This document shows, in pieces, positions 43,577-52,564 of a stretch of DNA of 64,000 nucleotides (positions are counted from its first letter, which is position 1; each line of letters begins with the position of its first letter). The stretch comes from Edaphobacter modestus (GTDB lineage: Bacteria > Acidobacteriota > Terriglobia > Terriglobales > Acidobacteriaceae), in the NCBI RefSeq assembly GCF_004217555.1, contig NZ_SHKW01000003.1, positions 1 to 64,000 on the forward strand. The letters are read 5' to 3'. Position numbers and translations under genes: made by a program. Below the pieces are notes generated by a model, which was given only the letters and a program-made list of their open reading frames with translations, made no database searches and had not been told where the DNA came from.

Positions 43577-46500
43577 ATGGCAAAGCCTTCTGAATACTTG
43601 CTGGAGTCCTTCCGAGAAGGCTGGCAAGCAGCCGAACCTGACTTCGGCAGGTCAGCCCAACCTTTGGCGATCGCTCGTCACGACGGACAGACCGTCCTTG
43701 TATTCAAGGATCCAGGTGGTGAATCCCTGGATCGGATTCTTGAGCGGACCAGCGGCCAGCGACTCGATCTGACTTACTGCCTGCAAATTGCCATTGGCAT
43801 AGCAACAGCACTCGGTGCAATGCACCGGAACGGCCTCATCCATAAGGACATTAAACCTGCGAATGTTCTCGTCGGCGAAGCCGGAAACGTATGGCTTACT
43901 GGCTTCAGGATTGCGTCTCAACAACCTTACGAGCAGCAGGCACCCGCGCCGCCGGAGATCATTGCCGGAACTCTTGCCTATATGGCGCCCGAACAGACCG
44001 GCCGCATGAATCGTTCGATTGACACCCGCAGCGATCTCTACTCTTTGGGTATCACCCTGTACCAGATGCTCACAGGCGAGCTGCCATTTGCTGCCACGGA
44101 CGCCTTGGAATGGATCCACTGTCACATTGCGCGCCAACCGACTCCGCCACGAGATCGCGCTGCAGTCCCGGAGCTGTTGTCTTCTCTCATCATGAAGCTT
44201 CTCGCCAAGAACGCTGAGGAGCGCTATCAGACCGCCTCCGGCGTGGAGAGCGACCTTCGCCAGTGCCTGGCGGAGTGGCAGTCGCATGGTCGCATTGATC
44301 CATTCCCCCTCGGGACGCACGACGCGTCGGACCGGTTGCTGATCCCAAAGAAGTTGTATGGTCGTGAGCGCGAGATCGACACTTTGCTCACTACGTTCGA
44401 CCGGGTCGTCACTCACGGTGCTCCGGAGCTGGTGCTCGTATCCGGTTATTCCGGTGTCGGCAAGTCTTCCGTGGTGAACGAACTGCACAAGGCGCTTGTT
44501 CCGCCACGTGGCCTCTTTGCGTCCGGCAAATTCGACCAGTATAAGCGCGACATTCCATATGCGACTTTGGCACAGGCGGTCCAGACGCTGGTCCGTCAGA
44601 TCCTCGTAAAAAGTGAAGAGCAGGTGAGCAAGTGGCGCTCTGCGATCGCAGAGGCGGTAGGCTCGAACGGCCAGCTGATCGTCAACCTGATCCCTGAAGT
44701 AGAAGTCCTTATCGGAAAGCAGTCGCCCGTTCCCGACCTGCCGCCACAGGATGCACAGAACCGCTTCCAGTTGGTGTTTCGGCGCTTCCTCAGTGTGTTC
44801 GCCAGGCCGGAGCACCCGCTGGTTCTGTTTCTCGACGATCTGCAATGGCTGGATACGGCGACTCTGGAGCTGCTTGAACGGCTGACTACCGATGCGGATA
44901 TACGGCACCTGATGCTGGTGGGTGCCTATCGTGACAACGAAGTTAGTCCGCCTCACCCGCTTACGCGAACACTGGAATCCATGCGCAATGCCAATGTAAG
45001 AGTGCAGGAGATCATGCTCGCGCCTCTTGGGATCGACGATATGGACTCGCTTGTCGCCGATGCCTTGCATTGCGCGCCTGAACGCGCGCGCTCCTTAGCG
45101 CAACTTGTACACGAGAAAACCGGAGGCAATCCACTCTTTGCTATCCAGTTCTTGACAGCTCTGGCAGACGAGGGACTCCTTTCGTTCGACCCAGTCGCGC
45201 AAGCTTGGCAATCGGACATCGACGGTATCCGCGCCATGAAGTACACGGACAACGTGGTGGATCTTATGGCCGAGAAGCTCAAGAGGCTCTCGACTACCAC
45301 CCAAGAGGCGTTGAAGCACTTCGCCTGCCTGGGGAATGTCGCTGAGGTCGCCACTCTGACGATAGCTCAAGGGAAGTCCGAGGATGAGTTGCACGATGCT
45401 CTCTCGGAGGCCGTCCACGCCGGACTCATTTTCCGCCATGAGCATGCCTACCAATTCCTGCACGACCGTATCCAGGAGGCGGCATATTCGCTGATTCCAG
45501 AGAATTCGCGTGCCGGCATTCACCTACAGATCGGTCGCACCCTGCTGGCGGGCATGACGGCGGATAAGCTCGCTGAGCATCTGTTCGATGTCGCGAATCA
45601 GCTCAATAGGGGCGCACTGAAGCTGGTCGATCCCGACGAGAAAGTTCTTGTGGCAACGATCGATCTGAGTGCCGGACGTAAGGCGAAGACGGCGGCGGCT
45701 CACAAATCGGCCTGCGTCTATCTTGCCTCTGGGACGGATCTGCTCGATGAAAGAGACTGGGCAAGCCACTACGAATTCACGTTCAGCCTCTGGATAGAAC
45801 GCGCGGAGTGCGAGTTGCTGAGTGGGAACTTCGAAAAAGCCGAACAACTGATTGATGAGTTGTTACAGCGTGATATGCCAAAAGTCGATCAGGCGGCTGT
45901 CTACTGCCTGAAGGTCCGATATCACATAACAAAGTCAGAAAACCAGCAAGCTGTGACCGATGCGCTCACTGGCCTCCGCTTGTTCGGCATCGACATCCCC
46001 GCACACCCGAGTTGGGAAGAGGTCGAAGTCGAATACGAGACGTTCTGGCAAATCCTCGATGGACGCCCGATCGAAAGTCTGATCGATCTACCGCTGATGA
46101 CCGATCCGAAAATGAAGGCCGTCATGCTGCTGTTCTCGGTCATGACTGCCCCCGCTTATTTTACCGACTTCGGTTTATGGTGTATCCAGCTGTGCCGCAT
46201 GGTGAAGACCGGCATACAGCACGGAACGAGCGATGCTTCCGCGCACGCATTTGCCTATTGGGGGGTTGTCATCGCAGGGGCCTTTCACCGTTACCACGAC
46301 GCCCACCGTTTTGCGAAGTTGGCCTACGACCTTGTCAACAAGCACGGCTTTGTCGCTTACCAGGCAAAGATTGGCTTCGCGCTGGGAACCGTTGCCTTCT
46401 GGACGCAACCTAGCGCGTCCGCGATTGATTTCGCGAGAATGACTTTTCGCGGCGCGATTGAGATGGGCGATCTAACGTTTGCTTGCTACGGCATGATCCA

Positions 46501-49500
46501 ATCCGTCACAGGCCTTTTGCTGCAGAACGCTCCTCTCGATGCGGTGTGGCGCGAATCGGAGATAGCGTTGGACCTCGCCCGGAAAGCCAATTACGGCGAC
46601 GCGGCAGACATCATCGTGAACCACCAACGCTTCATCGCCACTATGCTGGGCCGGACCACGACCTTCTCCACCTTCAGTGACGCGCAGTTCGACGAGGCAA
46701 CATTCGAAGCGCAACTGACGGCGGACCGTATGCCCTTAATGATCGCCTGGTATTGGATCCTGAAATTGAAGGCGCGGTTCCTGTCGGGCGACTACACCGA
46801 GGCTCTTGCGGCATCCGACAGAGTGAAGCCGCTTCTTTTGGCGGCTGCCGCACAGATTACGTTGCTCGACTACTTCTATTATGCTGCGCTAACGATCGCG
46901 GCATGCTACGAGAACGCGTCGGTCGATCTGCAGAATGCATGGCGGGAACTCCTCACGGCTCACCTCGAACAGCTGGGCGAGTGGGCCGAAAACTATCCGC
47001 CGACCTTCGCCGATAAGTACGCTCTGGTGTCCGCTGAAATCGCCCGTCTCGAAAAGCGGGACCCCGATGCCATGCGTCTGTATGAACAGGCTATTCGCGT
47101 GGCCCGTGATCACGGCTTCATCCAGAACGAGGGCTTGGCCTACGAGGTGGCCGCGCAGTTCTACTCAGCGCGCAGCTTCGAGACGATCGCCCACGCGTAT
47201 CTCTGTAACGCGCGGAACTGCTACGACCGCTGGGGCGCGGTCGGTAAGGTGAAGCAACTCGATGCACGCTACCCGCACTTGCACGATCCGCGAGGTTCTG
47301 CTTCTCTCGCCGCTACCATCGGTGTGCGGGTCGCGCAGTTGGACGTCGAGACTGTCGTCAAGGCGTCGCAGGCACTCTCGAGCGAGATTGTTCTCAGCAA
47401 GCTGATCGAAAACCTCATGCGAACCGCGCTGGAGCATGCAGGGGCCGAGCGATGTTTGCTGATCCTGCTTCGGGCCGACGAGCCAATAATCGAGGCGGAG
47501 GCTGCTACCGTGCATGGCATCGTAAAGGCTACCGTTCGACACAGAGCTATCACATCTCGTGATCTCCCTGAATCCGTGCTTAACTATGTGATCCGGACCC
47601 GGGAGCGAGTGGTCCTTGATGACGCGTCGGTAAGGAATTTGTATTCAGAGGATGAGTATATCCAGCTGAGGCGCCCCAGATCAGTCCTATGCTTGCCGGT
47701 CGTCAAGCAGACGAAGCTGGTCGGAGCACTTTTTCTCGAGAACAATCTAACTCCGCGCGCCTTCACGTCGGACCGGGTCGCCGTGCTGGAACTGCTGGCC
47801 TCGCAAGCCGCAATCTCGCTGGAGAATGCCAACCTCTATTCTGACCTGCAACGCAAGGAAGCCTTTCTGGCTGAAGCACAGAGTATAAGCCGCACTGGCA
47901 GCTTTGGCTGGGTCCTACCCAGCGAAAATATCTACTGGTCGGAAGAAACCTACAACATCCTCGAATATGATCGAGAAACTAAGCCGACCGTAGAGTCGGT
48001 GTTCCAGCGAGTACACCCAGACGACCGAGTTCGCGTGCAGCAGACTCTTGATCGCGCGGTTAAAGAAAGCGCAGACTTTGATCTTGAGCATCGCTTGCTC
48101 ATGCCGAATGGCAGAGTCAAACATGTGCATGTTTTGGCTCGCGCATTGAAAATCACTGCAGACACCCTCGAGTTTGTAGGAGCTGTGACGGATGTCACCG
48201 AGCGCGCGCTCGCAGACGAGAAGATCCGGCAAAGCGAACGGGAACTCCGACAGCGCCTTGATCTCTCGCCACAGCACCTCGCCGAATTCGGGCCCAATGG
48301 AAGTCGGCTCTTCAGCAACCAGGCAGCACTCGATTATTACGGCCTCACTCTTGAGGAGTGGCAGATGGCTGATGTATACAGGTTGCTTCATCCACGGGAC
48401 GCGGAACGCTATGCGAGCGAAGTTCCCAACAAATTCAATATAGGATCCCCGTTCGAGATCGAATTGCGATTAAGGAGAAGAGACAACCAATTTCGCTGGT
48501 TTCTTTTCCGATTTAATCCAATGGTGAATGAACAGGGGCGCATCACACGGTGGCATGCCGCAGGGAGCGACATCGAGGATCGCAAAGAGACCGAACAGAG
48601 ACTCCGTAACGAGAACGTTGCGTTACGTGAGGAAATCGACAAAGCATCGATGTTCGAAGAGATCGTCGGAACCTCACCGGTTCTGCAAACGGTGCTTAGC
48701 CGTGTATCCAAAGTCGCTCCCTCGGATTCAAGCGTTCTGATCACGGGAGAGACTGGGACGGGGAAAGAACTTGTTGCCCGCGCCATTCATAGGCGTTCTC
48801 GGCGGGTCTCACGTGCCTTTGTGAGTGTGAACTGTGCGGCAATTCCACGCGACTTGATCGCTTCGGAATTGTTTGGCCATGAGAAAGGTGCCTTTACAGG
48901 AGCAACCCAGCGACGGGTAGGCCGTTTTGAGTTGGCCCACGGAGGCACAATCTTCCTCGACGAGGTCGGAGAGCTTCCTGCCGAGACCCAAATCGCCCTT
49001 TTGCGTGTTCTCCAGGAGCGCGAGTTCGAGCGTGTCGGCGGAACTGGATCTATCCAAGCCGATGTTCGGGTGATCGCTGCTACGAACCGTGACCTGGATG
49101 CTGCCGTAGCTTCCGGCACGTTCAGAAGAGACCTGTTTTATCGGCTCAACGTATTTCCGATTGAGATGCCTTCCTTGCGTGAAAGACAAGGAGATATTCC
49201 TCTGTTGGTCGAATACTTCATTGATCGTTATGCGAGGAAGGCAGGGAAGAGCTTTCAATCGGTGAACAAAAAGAGCCTCGATCTGCTTCGGTCGTATCAG
49301 TGGCCGGGCAACATACGCGAATTGCAGAATGTCATTGAACGGTCTGTCATCGTCTGCGATACGTCGAATTTTTTGGTCGACGAGAGTTGGCTGTCGCGAC
49401 AATCTGTTGGAAGCGAGCCAGCCAATTCGTTGGAACTATCTCAAGTCCTTGCGACCCAAGAGAAAGATATGATTGAGACTGCCCTACGCCAGAGCGGAGG

Positions 49501-49612
49501 GCGAGTCTACGGACCCTCAGGAGCAGCCGCCAAACTGGCTATCCCAGGATCGACCCTGGCTTCGAAGATCAAATTGCTAAAGATCAGCAAGAATCGTTTC
49601 AAAGAAACATAA
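43577..49612 (+). CDS. giant pseudokinase-STAND-GAF-PAS-PAS sigma-54 activator (2011 aa)
   Basis: Cytosolic signalling protein. Order: kinase-like domain without glycine loop or ATP lysine (about 1-190; catalytic HKDIKPAN at 89-96, but DFG is GFR at 109-111); AAA/STAND ATPase (about 255-640; Walker A GYSGVGKSS near 290, FLDDLQWLD Walker B); helical repeats (about 650-1240); GAF (about 1267-1420); PAS (about 1435-1545) and PAS (about 1555-1670); sigma-54 AAA+ domain (about 1693-1918; GETGTGKE, GAFTGA near 1772); and a C-terminal Fis-type helix-turn-helix. The front follows the known trifunctional kinase/ATPase/histidine-kinase family, but the histidine kinase is replaced by a sigma-54 activator. 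GAGGAG lies 5 nt before the ATG and an in-frame stop just upstream, so the short kinase N-lobe is real. Confidence 0.9.
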   Translation: MAKPSEYLLESFREGWQAAEPDFGRSAQPLAIARHDGQTVLVFKDPGGESLDRILERTSGQRLDLTYCLQIAIGIATALGAMHRNGLIHKDIKPANVLVGEAGNVWLTGFRIASQQPYEQQAPAPPEIIAGTLAYMAPEQTGRMNRSIDTRSDLYSLGITLYQMLTGELPFAATDALEWIHCHIARQPTPPRDRAAVPELLSSLIMKLLAKNAEERYQTASGVESDLRQCLAEWQSHGRIDPFPLGTHDASDRLLIPKKLYGREREIDTLLTTFDRVVTHGAPELVLVSGYSGVGKSSVVNELHKALVPPRGLFASGKFDQYKRDIPYATLAQAVQTLVRQILVKSEEQVSKWRSAIAEAVGSNGQLIVNLIPEVEVLIGKQSPVPDLPPQDAQNRFQLVFRRFLSVFARPEHPLVLFLDDLQWLDTATLELLERLTTDADIRHLMLVGAYRDNEVSPPHPLTRTLESMRNANVRVQEIMLAPLGIDDMDSLVADALHCAPERARSLAQLVHEKTGGNPLFAIQFLTALADEGLLSFDPVAQAWQSDIDGIRAMKYTDNVVDLMAEKLKRLSTTTQEALKHFACLGNVAEVATLTIAQGKSEDELHDALSEAVHAGLIFRHEHAYQFLHDRIQEAAYSLIPENSRAGIHLQIGRTLLAGMTADKLAEHLFDVANQLNRGALKLVDPDEKVLVATIDLSAGRKAKTAAAHKSACVYLASGTDLLDERDWASHYEFTFSLWIERAECELLSGNFEKAEQLIDELLQRDMPKVDQAAVYCLKVRYHITKSENQQAVTDALTGLRLFGIDIPAHPSWEEVEVEYETFWQILDGRPIESLIDLPLMTDPKMKAVMLLFSVMTAPAYFTDFGLWCIQLCRMVKTGIQHGTSDASAHAFAYWGVVIAGAFHRYHDAHRFAKLAYDLVNKHGFVAYQAKIGFALGTVAFWTQPSASAIDFARMTFRGAIEMGDLTFACYGMIQSVTGLLLQNAPLDAVWRESEIALDLARKANYGDAADIIVNHQRFIATMLGRTTTFSTFSDAQFDEATFEAQLTADRMPLMIAWYWILKLKARFLSGDYTEALAASDRVKPLLLAAAAQITLLDYFYYAALTIAACYENASVDLQNAWRELLTAHLEQLGEWAENYPPTFADKYALVSAEIARLEKRDPDAMRLYEQAIRVARDHGFIQNEGLAYEVAAQFYSARSFETIAHAYLCNARNCYDRWGAVGKVKQLDARYPHLHDPRGSASLAATIGVRVAQLDVETVVKASQALSSEIVLSKLIENLMRTALEHAGAERCLLILLRADEPIIEAEAATVHGIVKATVRHRAITSRDLPESVLNYVIRTRERVVLDDASVRNLYSEDEYIQLRRPRSVLCLPVVKQTKLVGALFLENNLTPRAFTSDRVAVLELLASQAAISLENANLYSDLQRKEAFLAEAQSISRTGSFGWVLPSENIYWSEETYNILEYDRETKPTVESVFQRVHPDDRVRVQQTLDRAVKESADFDLEHRLLMPNGRVKHVHVLARALKITADTLEFVGAVTDVTERALADEKIRQSERELRQRLDLSPQHLAEFGPNGSRLFSNQAALDYYGLTLEEWQMADVYRLLHPRDAERYASEVPNKFNIGSPFEIELRLRRRDNQFRWFLFRFNPMVNEQGRITRWHAAGSDIEDRKETEQRLRNENVALREEIDKASMFEEIVGTSPVLQTVLSRVSKVAPSDSSVLITGETGTGKELVARAIHRRSRRVSRAFVSVNCAAIPRDLIASELFGHEKGAFTGATQRRVGRFELAHGGTIFLDEVGELPAETQIALLRVLQEREFERVGGTGSIQADVRVIAATNRDLDAAVASGTFRRDLFYRLNVFPIEMPSLRERQGDIPLLVEYFIDRYARKAGKSFQSVNKKSLDLLRSYQWPGNIRELQNVIERSVIVCDTSNFLVDESWLSRQSVGSEPANSLELSQVLATQEKDMIETALRQSGGRVYGPSGAAAKLAIPGSTLASKIKLLKISKNRFKET

Positions 49613-49663
49613 CCCTCCAGCAAGCCACTCCAAAGCTACATTTCCACCAAACCTCGAGCGGGC

Positions 49664-49701
49664 AATCATGAAATTTCGCGATGTCACGAAATTTCATGAT
49701 T
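49664..49701. promoter_or_regulatory. perfect 15-bp inverted repeat, likely enhancer site
   Basis: AATCATGAAATTTCG (49664-49678) and CGAAATTTCATGATT (49687-49701) flank 8 nt. The centre is about 60 bp upstream of the -24 element at 49742. Position and symmetry fit a binding site for a Fis-type sigma-54 activator, either the giant protein encoded just upstream or the 442-residue activator downstream. Confidence 0.6.
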
Positions 49702-49741
49702 TCTCTCGCCATTAAACCTTTTATTTACAAGACTTTATATC

Positions 49742-49757
49742 TGGAACGCTAATTGCT
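49742..49757 (+). promoter_or_regulatory. sigma-54 (-24/-12) promoter for the STAS-activator operon
   Basis: TGGAACGCTAATTGCT matches the consensus TGGCACG-N4-TTGCW at all but one position and keeps the invariant GG-N10-GC spacing (GG 49743-49744, GC 49755-49756). Transcription would start near 49768, about 200 nt before the STAS gene. Confidence 0.7.
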
Positions 49758-49967
49758 TCTCTCACTTGCAGAAAGCAGTAACAGCAATAAGCTGCGCCAG
49801 GAAAGGAGGCTTGACAGAAGGAAAGTTGAGGGATGACGGTGAGCATTTTATGCCGACCTCCACTTTGTGCCGTCCCATTGCTCCGCATTTCACGAGGCAG
49901 TTCGACTTCATGCCAGGCGAAGTTGCTTAAGCTAGGAGTTAGATTCTGGTACCTAGGAAAAGGACAG

Positions 49968-50234
49968 ATGCTGAGAATTCAGAGGTCTTCAAACGGGCAA
50001 GTGGTCTTTACACTAAGTGGCCGAATAGACGAGGAGCATACCGCCGAGTTAGACCAACTCATTAGGTCGGAGCCCAATGGACGCAGTATCGTTCTCGACT
50101 TGAGGGATCTGACTTTAGTAGGGCAGGATGCCATCGCCTTTCTCGAACGCTGCGAATCGGACGGTGTCACATTGATGAATTGCCCGGGATATATCCGTGA
50201 GTGGATCACGAGGCAACGTTCAGAAGGTAACTAG
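49968..50234 (+). CDS. STAS-domain protein (anti-sigma-antagonist-like)
   Basis: 88-residue single STAS domain: VVFTLSGRIDEEHTAELDQL, then SIVLDLRDLTLVGQDAIAFL. Classic SpoIIAA-like proteins have a phosphorylatable Ser/Thr at the end of the third strand; here the equivalent is around TLVGQDA, without a clear Ser, so regulation by phosphorylation is doubtful. The ATG at 49968 follows AGGAAAAGGA. The longer open frame upstream lacks STAS similarity. The next gene, a sigma-54 activator, begins 54 nt downstream. Confidence 0.75.
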   Translation: MLRIQRSSNGQVVFTLSGRIDEEHTAELDQLIRSEPNGRSIVLDLRDLTLVGQDAIAFLERCESDGVTLMNCPGYIREWITRQRSEGN

Positions 50235-50288
50235 GCTGGGTCTTGATCGGTGTCGACCGCTTAGTGGGAGTCGGAAAAGGAGTGCAGC

Positions 50289-51617
50289 ATGGCGGCACTA
50301 TCAAGCTGGGCTCGTGAAGAGTCCGCAGTCAACGGTACTCCATTGTTTCAAATCGACGATGGGGCGTCCGCGAGAATCTCGATAGACAACAATGAACTTC
50401 GGGAAAGCGAATTACTTAAGATCGTCGGTGACAGCGGGGCCCTCCGCCGCGTACTCGCCATGGTGCGGGTTGTAGCTCCTACCGACGCCACGATCCTGAT
50501 CAACGGGGAAACAGGAACTGGCAAGGAACTGATTGCGGAGGCCATTCACAAGTGCAGCGACCGTTCGAACGGACCGTTTGTGAAGGTCAGTTGTGCAGCA
50601 ATTCCCGCGGGATTGCTCGAAAGTGAGTTATTCGGCCACGAGCGTGGTGCCTACACAGGGGCGATAGCGCGCGGGATTGGAAGGTTCGAACGGGCTAACC
50701 AAGGCACTTTGTTCCTGGATGAGATCGGCGACCTTCCACTCGAGTTGCAACCAAAGCTTCTTCGTGTCATGCAGGAGAGGCAGTTCGAACGTTTAGGCGG
50801 TACCGCAACAATTCATACTGACGTGCGCGTGATCAGCGCCACACATCGCAATCTGCTTGAGATGGTTGACGAGCGCCAATTCCGCGCCGATCTCTTTTAT
50901 CGTCTAAGCGTGTTCCCCATTCACATACCGTCGCTGCGCGATCGCTGCGAAGATATTCGTTTATTGGTCCATCACTTTGCCAGGAATTATGCTGCGAAGA
51001 ACCACAAGACCATCACGGCTATTTCCGACGAATTCATGGCGGCTCTTGAAGAGCATTCCTGGCCAGGCAACGTCCGGGAACTGCAAAACTTCATTGAACG
51101 TTCAGTAATTTTGTCGACGGACGCTGTGCTCACTGGCCCCCCGCCCGAAATCATCTACAGGACACCGAAGAACTCGAAAAGGTCAGAGTCATTCACGCCA
51201 GTAACGCTGGAACAGGTGGAGCATTCACACATCCTGCAGACTCTTCAACAGACGGAAGGAGTGATCGGAGGTAGGAATGGCGCCGCTGCCCGATTGGGCC
51301 TGCCCAGAACGGCATTGATCCACAAGATGAAACGGCTCGGCATTTCATTAGCATCGATCCTGATCTCAGAAGACCCCATTCTTGTGGACCCCGAGTTGAA
51401 TGGAGACTCTCAGAAGGCCGCACATTTAGAATGCTCAGAGCCACACTCTGACACTGGGAGAGTGTGCACGCTTGCAGAAGCCGAAAGAGAATATATCTCG
51501 GAAGTTTTGGTGATGACGAACGGATTGATCGCAGGCAAGGGCGGTGCCGCAGACCTTTTGGGACTGCCACCATCAACTCTTCGAAATAGAATGAAGAGGC
51601 TTGGCATCAAGTTCTAA
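50289..51617 (+). CDS. sigma-54 activator with two C-terminal Fis helix-turn-helices
   Basis: 442 residues. A short N-terminal segment (about 36 residues, no receiver, GAF or PAS) leads to the AAA+ domain (about 37-265): GETGTGKE near 73, GAYTGA near 119 (Tyr in place of the usual Phe), FLDEIGDLPLELQPKLLRV and SWPGNVRELQNFIERSV. Two Fis-type helix-turn-helices follow: about 303-350 (GRNGAAARLGLPRTALIHKM) and about 395-442 (GKGGAADLLGLPPSTLRNRM). One is the rule, so this is unusual. Lacking a sensor domain, it may be constitutively active or controlled by the neighbouring STAS protein. Confidence 0.9.
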   Translation: MAALSSWAREESAVNGTPLFQIDDGASARISIDNNELRESELLKIVGDSGALRRVLAMVRVVAPTDATILINGETGTGKELIAEAIHKCSDRSNGPFVKVSCAAIPAGLLESELFGHERGAYTGAIARGIGRFERANQGTLFLDEIGDLPLELQPKLLRVMQERQFERLGGTATIHTDVRVISATHRNLLEMVDERQFRADLFYRLSVFPIHIPSLRDRCEDIRLLVHHFARNYAAKNHKTITAISDEFMAALEEHSWPGNVRELQNFIERSVILSTDAVLTGPPPEIIYRTPKNSKRSESFTPVTLEQVEHSHILQTLQQTEGVIGGRNGAAARLGLPRTALIHKMKRLGISLASILISEDPILVDPELNGDSQKAAHLECSEPHSDTGRVCTLAEAEREYISEVLVMTNGLIAGKGGAADLLGLPPSTLRNRMKRLGIKF

Positions 51618-51738
51618 CAACCATCTAAACTTCCGCACGCAGTGTTTTCTCTTTTCTGTGGCAAGACAATCGGAAGAAATCGAGCCCACAGCGGATGCAT
51701 AAATCGACTGCGGGGATCTCTGGGCGATGAAGGCGCTA

Positions 51739-51957
51739 TCAACTTGCTTTACGCAGCGCCGGGACACGCGGCTGCCGGACGCATTGCGGACGTCCCATTG
51801 GGTTCGCCCAACTAAAGCGAGCCAATACTTCATTCGCAGTCTCCTGTATACGGGAATTCGGTCTGTGAAACTTGCGGATCGCCTTCGCGGCAAGCATGGT
51901 CAATAGATAGCGGTTCGAAACATTCGCCAGCGCGCCAAAGACCAGATAGGAACGCAT
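51739..51957 (-). CDS. small protein resembling RNA polymerase omega subunit
   Basis: 72 residues. Pattern SNRYLLTMLAAKAIRKFHRP followed by NEVLARF recalls the Rpb6/omega core (N-R-F/Y-x-L ... A-x-x-R). GAGGAG lies 6 nt before the ATG, supporting real translation. The C-terminal ~20 residues are basic and unlike omega. It could be a divergent paralog of rpoZ or a coincidental match; a profile comparison would decide. It stands alone on the minus strand between the activator operon and poxB. Confidence 0.45.
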   Translation of the reverse strand: MRSYLVFGALANVSNRYLLTMLAAKAIRKFHRPNSRIQETANEVLARFSWANPMGRPQCVRQPRVPALRKAS

Positions 51958-52332
51958 CGCATTCTCCTCAGATATTGAAGGCTTATCTTGCTCTTCATAC
52001 GTTCATGAGCATTCAAAATGCCAAAGGTCGCGTAAGTCCCAACGTGTTACCTATGAAAATGTACAGACGTGCTCGCTAATGCACATGACTCGTCACCCTG
52101 GAAGATTCCCTTGAATGGTGAGCAATCGTGCTTGCATATGCTGGCACCCTATATCTACTTGACATATGTCCAACGAACCGGTCATTCACAACAATGCTGT
52201 GGAAGAAGTCTTAAAGTTGGTGTGGTTAGCTCATCGGACTTGCAAGCGGTACATCGATATTGAGTCGACGACGCTTCTATAGCTTAGCTCTCGACTCCTC
52301 TGCTCGATTCGTTCGACTAAGATCAACACCGG
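51958..52332. other. intergenic stretch upstream of the poxB regulatory region
   Basis: No gene recognised. A short dyad GACATATGTC (about 52162-52171) is the only symmetry noted. Frames are short on both strands. Confidence 0.35.
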
Positions 52333-52414
52333 ATTTGGCGTCCAAATGTGGCGTCGCCATCAGATAGCGACGCCCTTCTAATGCCTTGGCGACGGGCTCA
52401 TTGTTCAAGCCCGT
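52333..52414. promoter_or_regulatory. three successive dyads upstream of the poxB sigma-54 promoter
   Basis: ATTTGG-cgt-CCAAAT (52333-52347), GGCGTCGC-N9-GCGACGCC (52350-52374) and ACGGGCT-N9-AGCCCGT (52392-52414) are all perfect. They lie 45-125 bp ahead of the -24 box, the usual distance for enhancer sites of sigma-54 activators. The last two have equal 9-nt spacers. Confidence 0.5.
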
Positions 52415-52457
52415 TGAATTCGTGCATGTAAGCCAGTGTTCGCCTTTGTGACACACA

Positions 52458-52473
52458 TGGCACGCCAATTGCT
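52458..52473 (+). promoter_or_regulatory. sigma-54 (-24/-12) promoter of poxB
   Basis: TGGCACGCCAATTGCT is a full match to TGGCACG-N4-TTGCW with GG-N10-GC spacing (GG 52459-52460, GC 52471-52472). Transcription should begin near 52484, about 80 nt before the poxB ATG. Confidence 0.8.
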
Positions 52474-52564
52474 TTTATGTGAGCGATAGAGTTCAAGGCA
52501 GCAGCCACGGGCATGTACCTTTCTGGGAGTCTGAATCAACTATGGGAATGAAGGGATAAGATCG

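Noticed and set aside
43652..45070. 472-codon minus-strand frame
   Set aside because: It is fully antisense to the kinase/ATPase part of the giant activator gene; a shadow of GC-rich codons.
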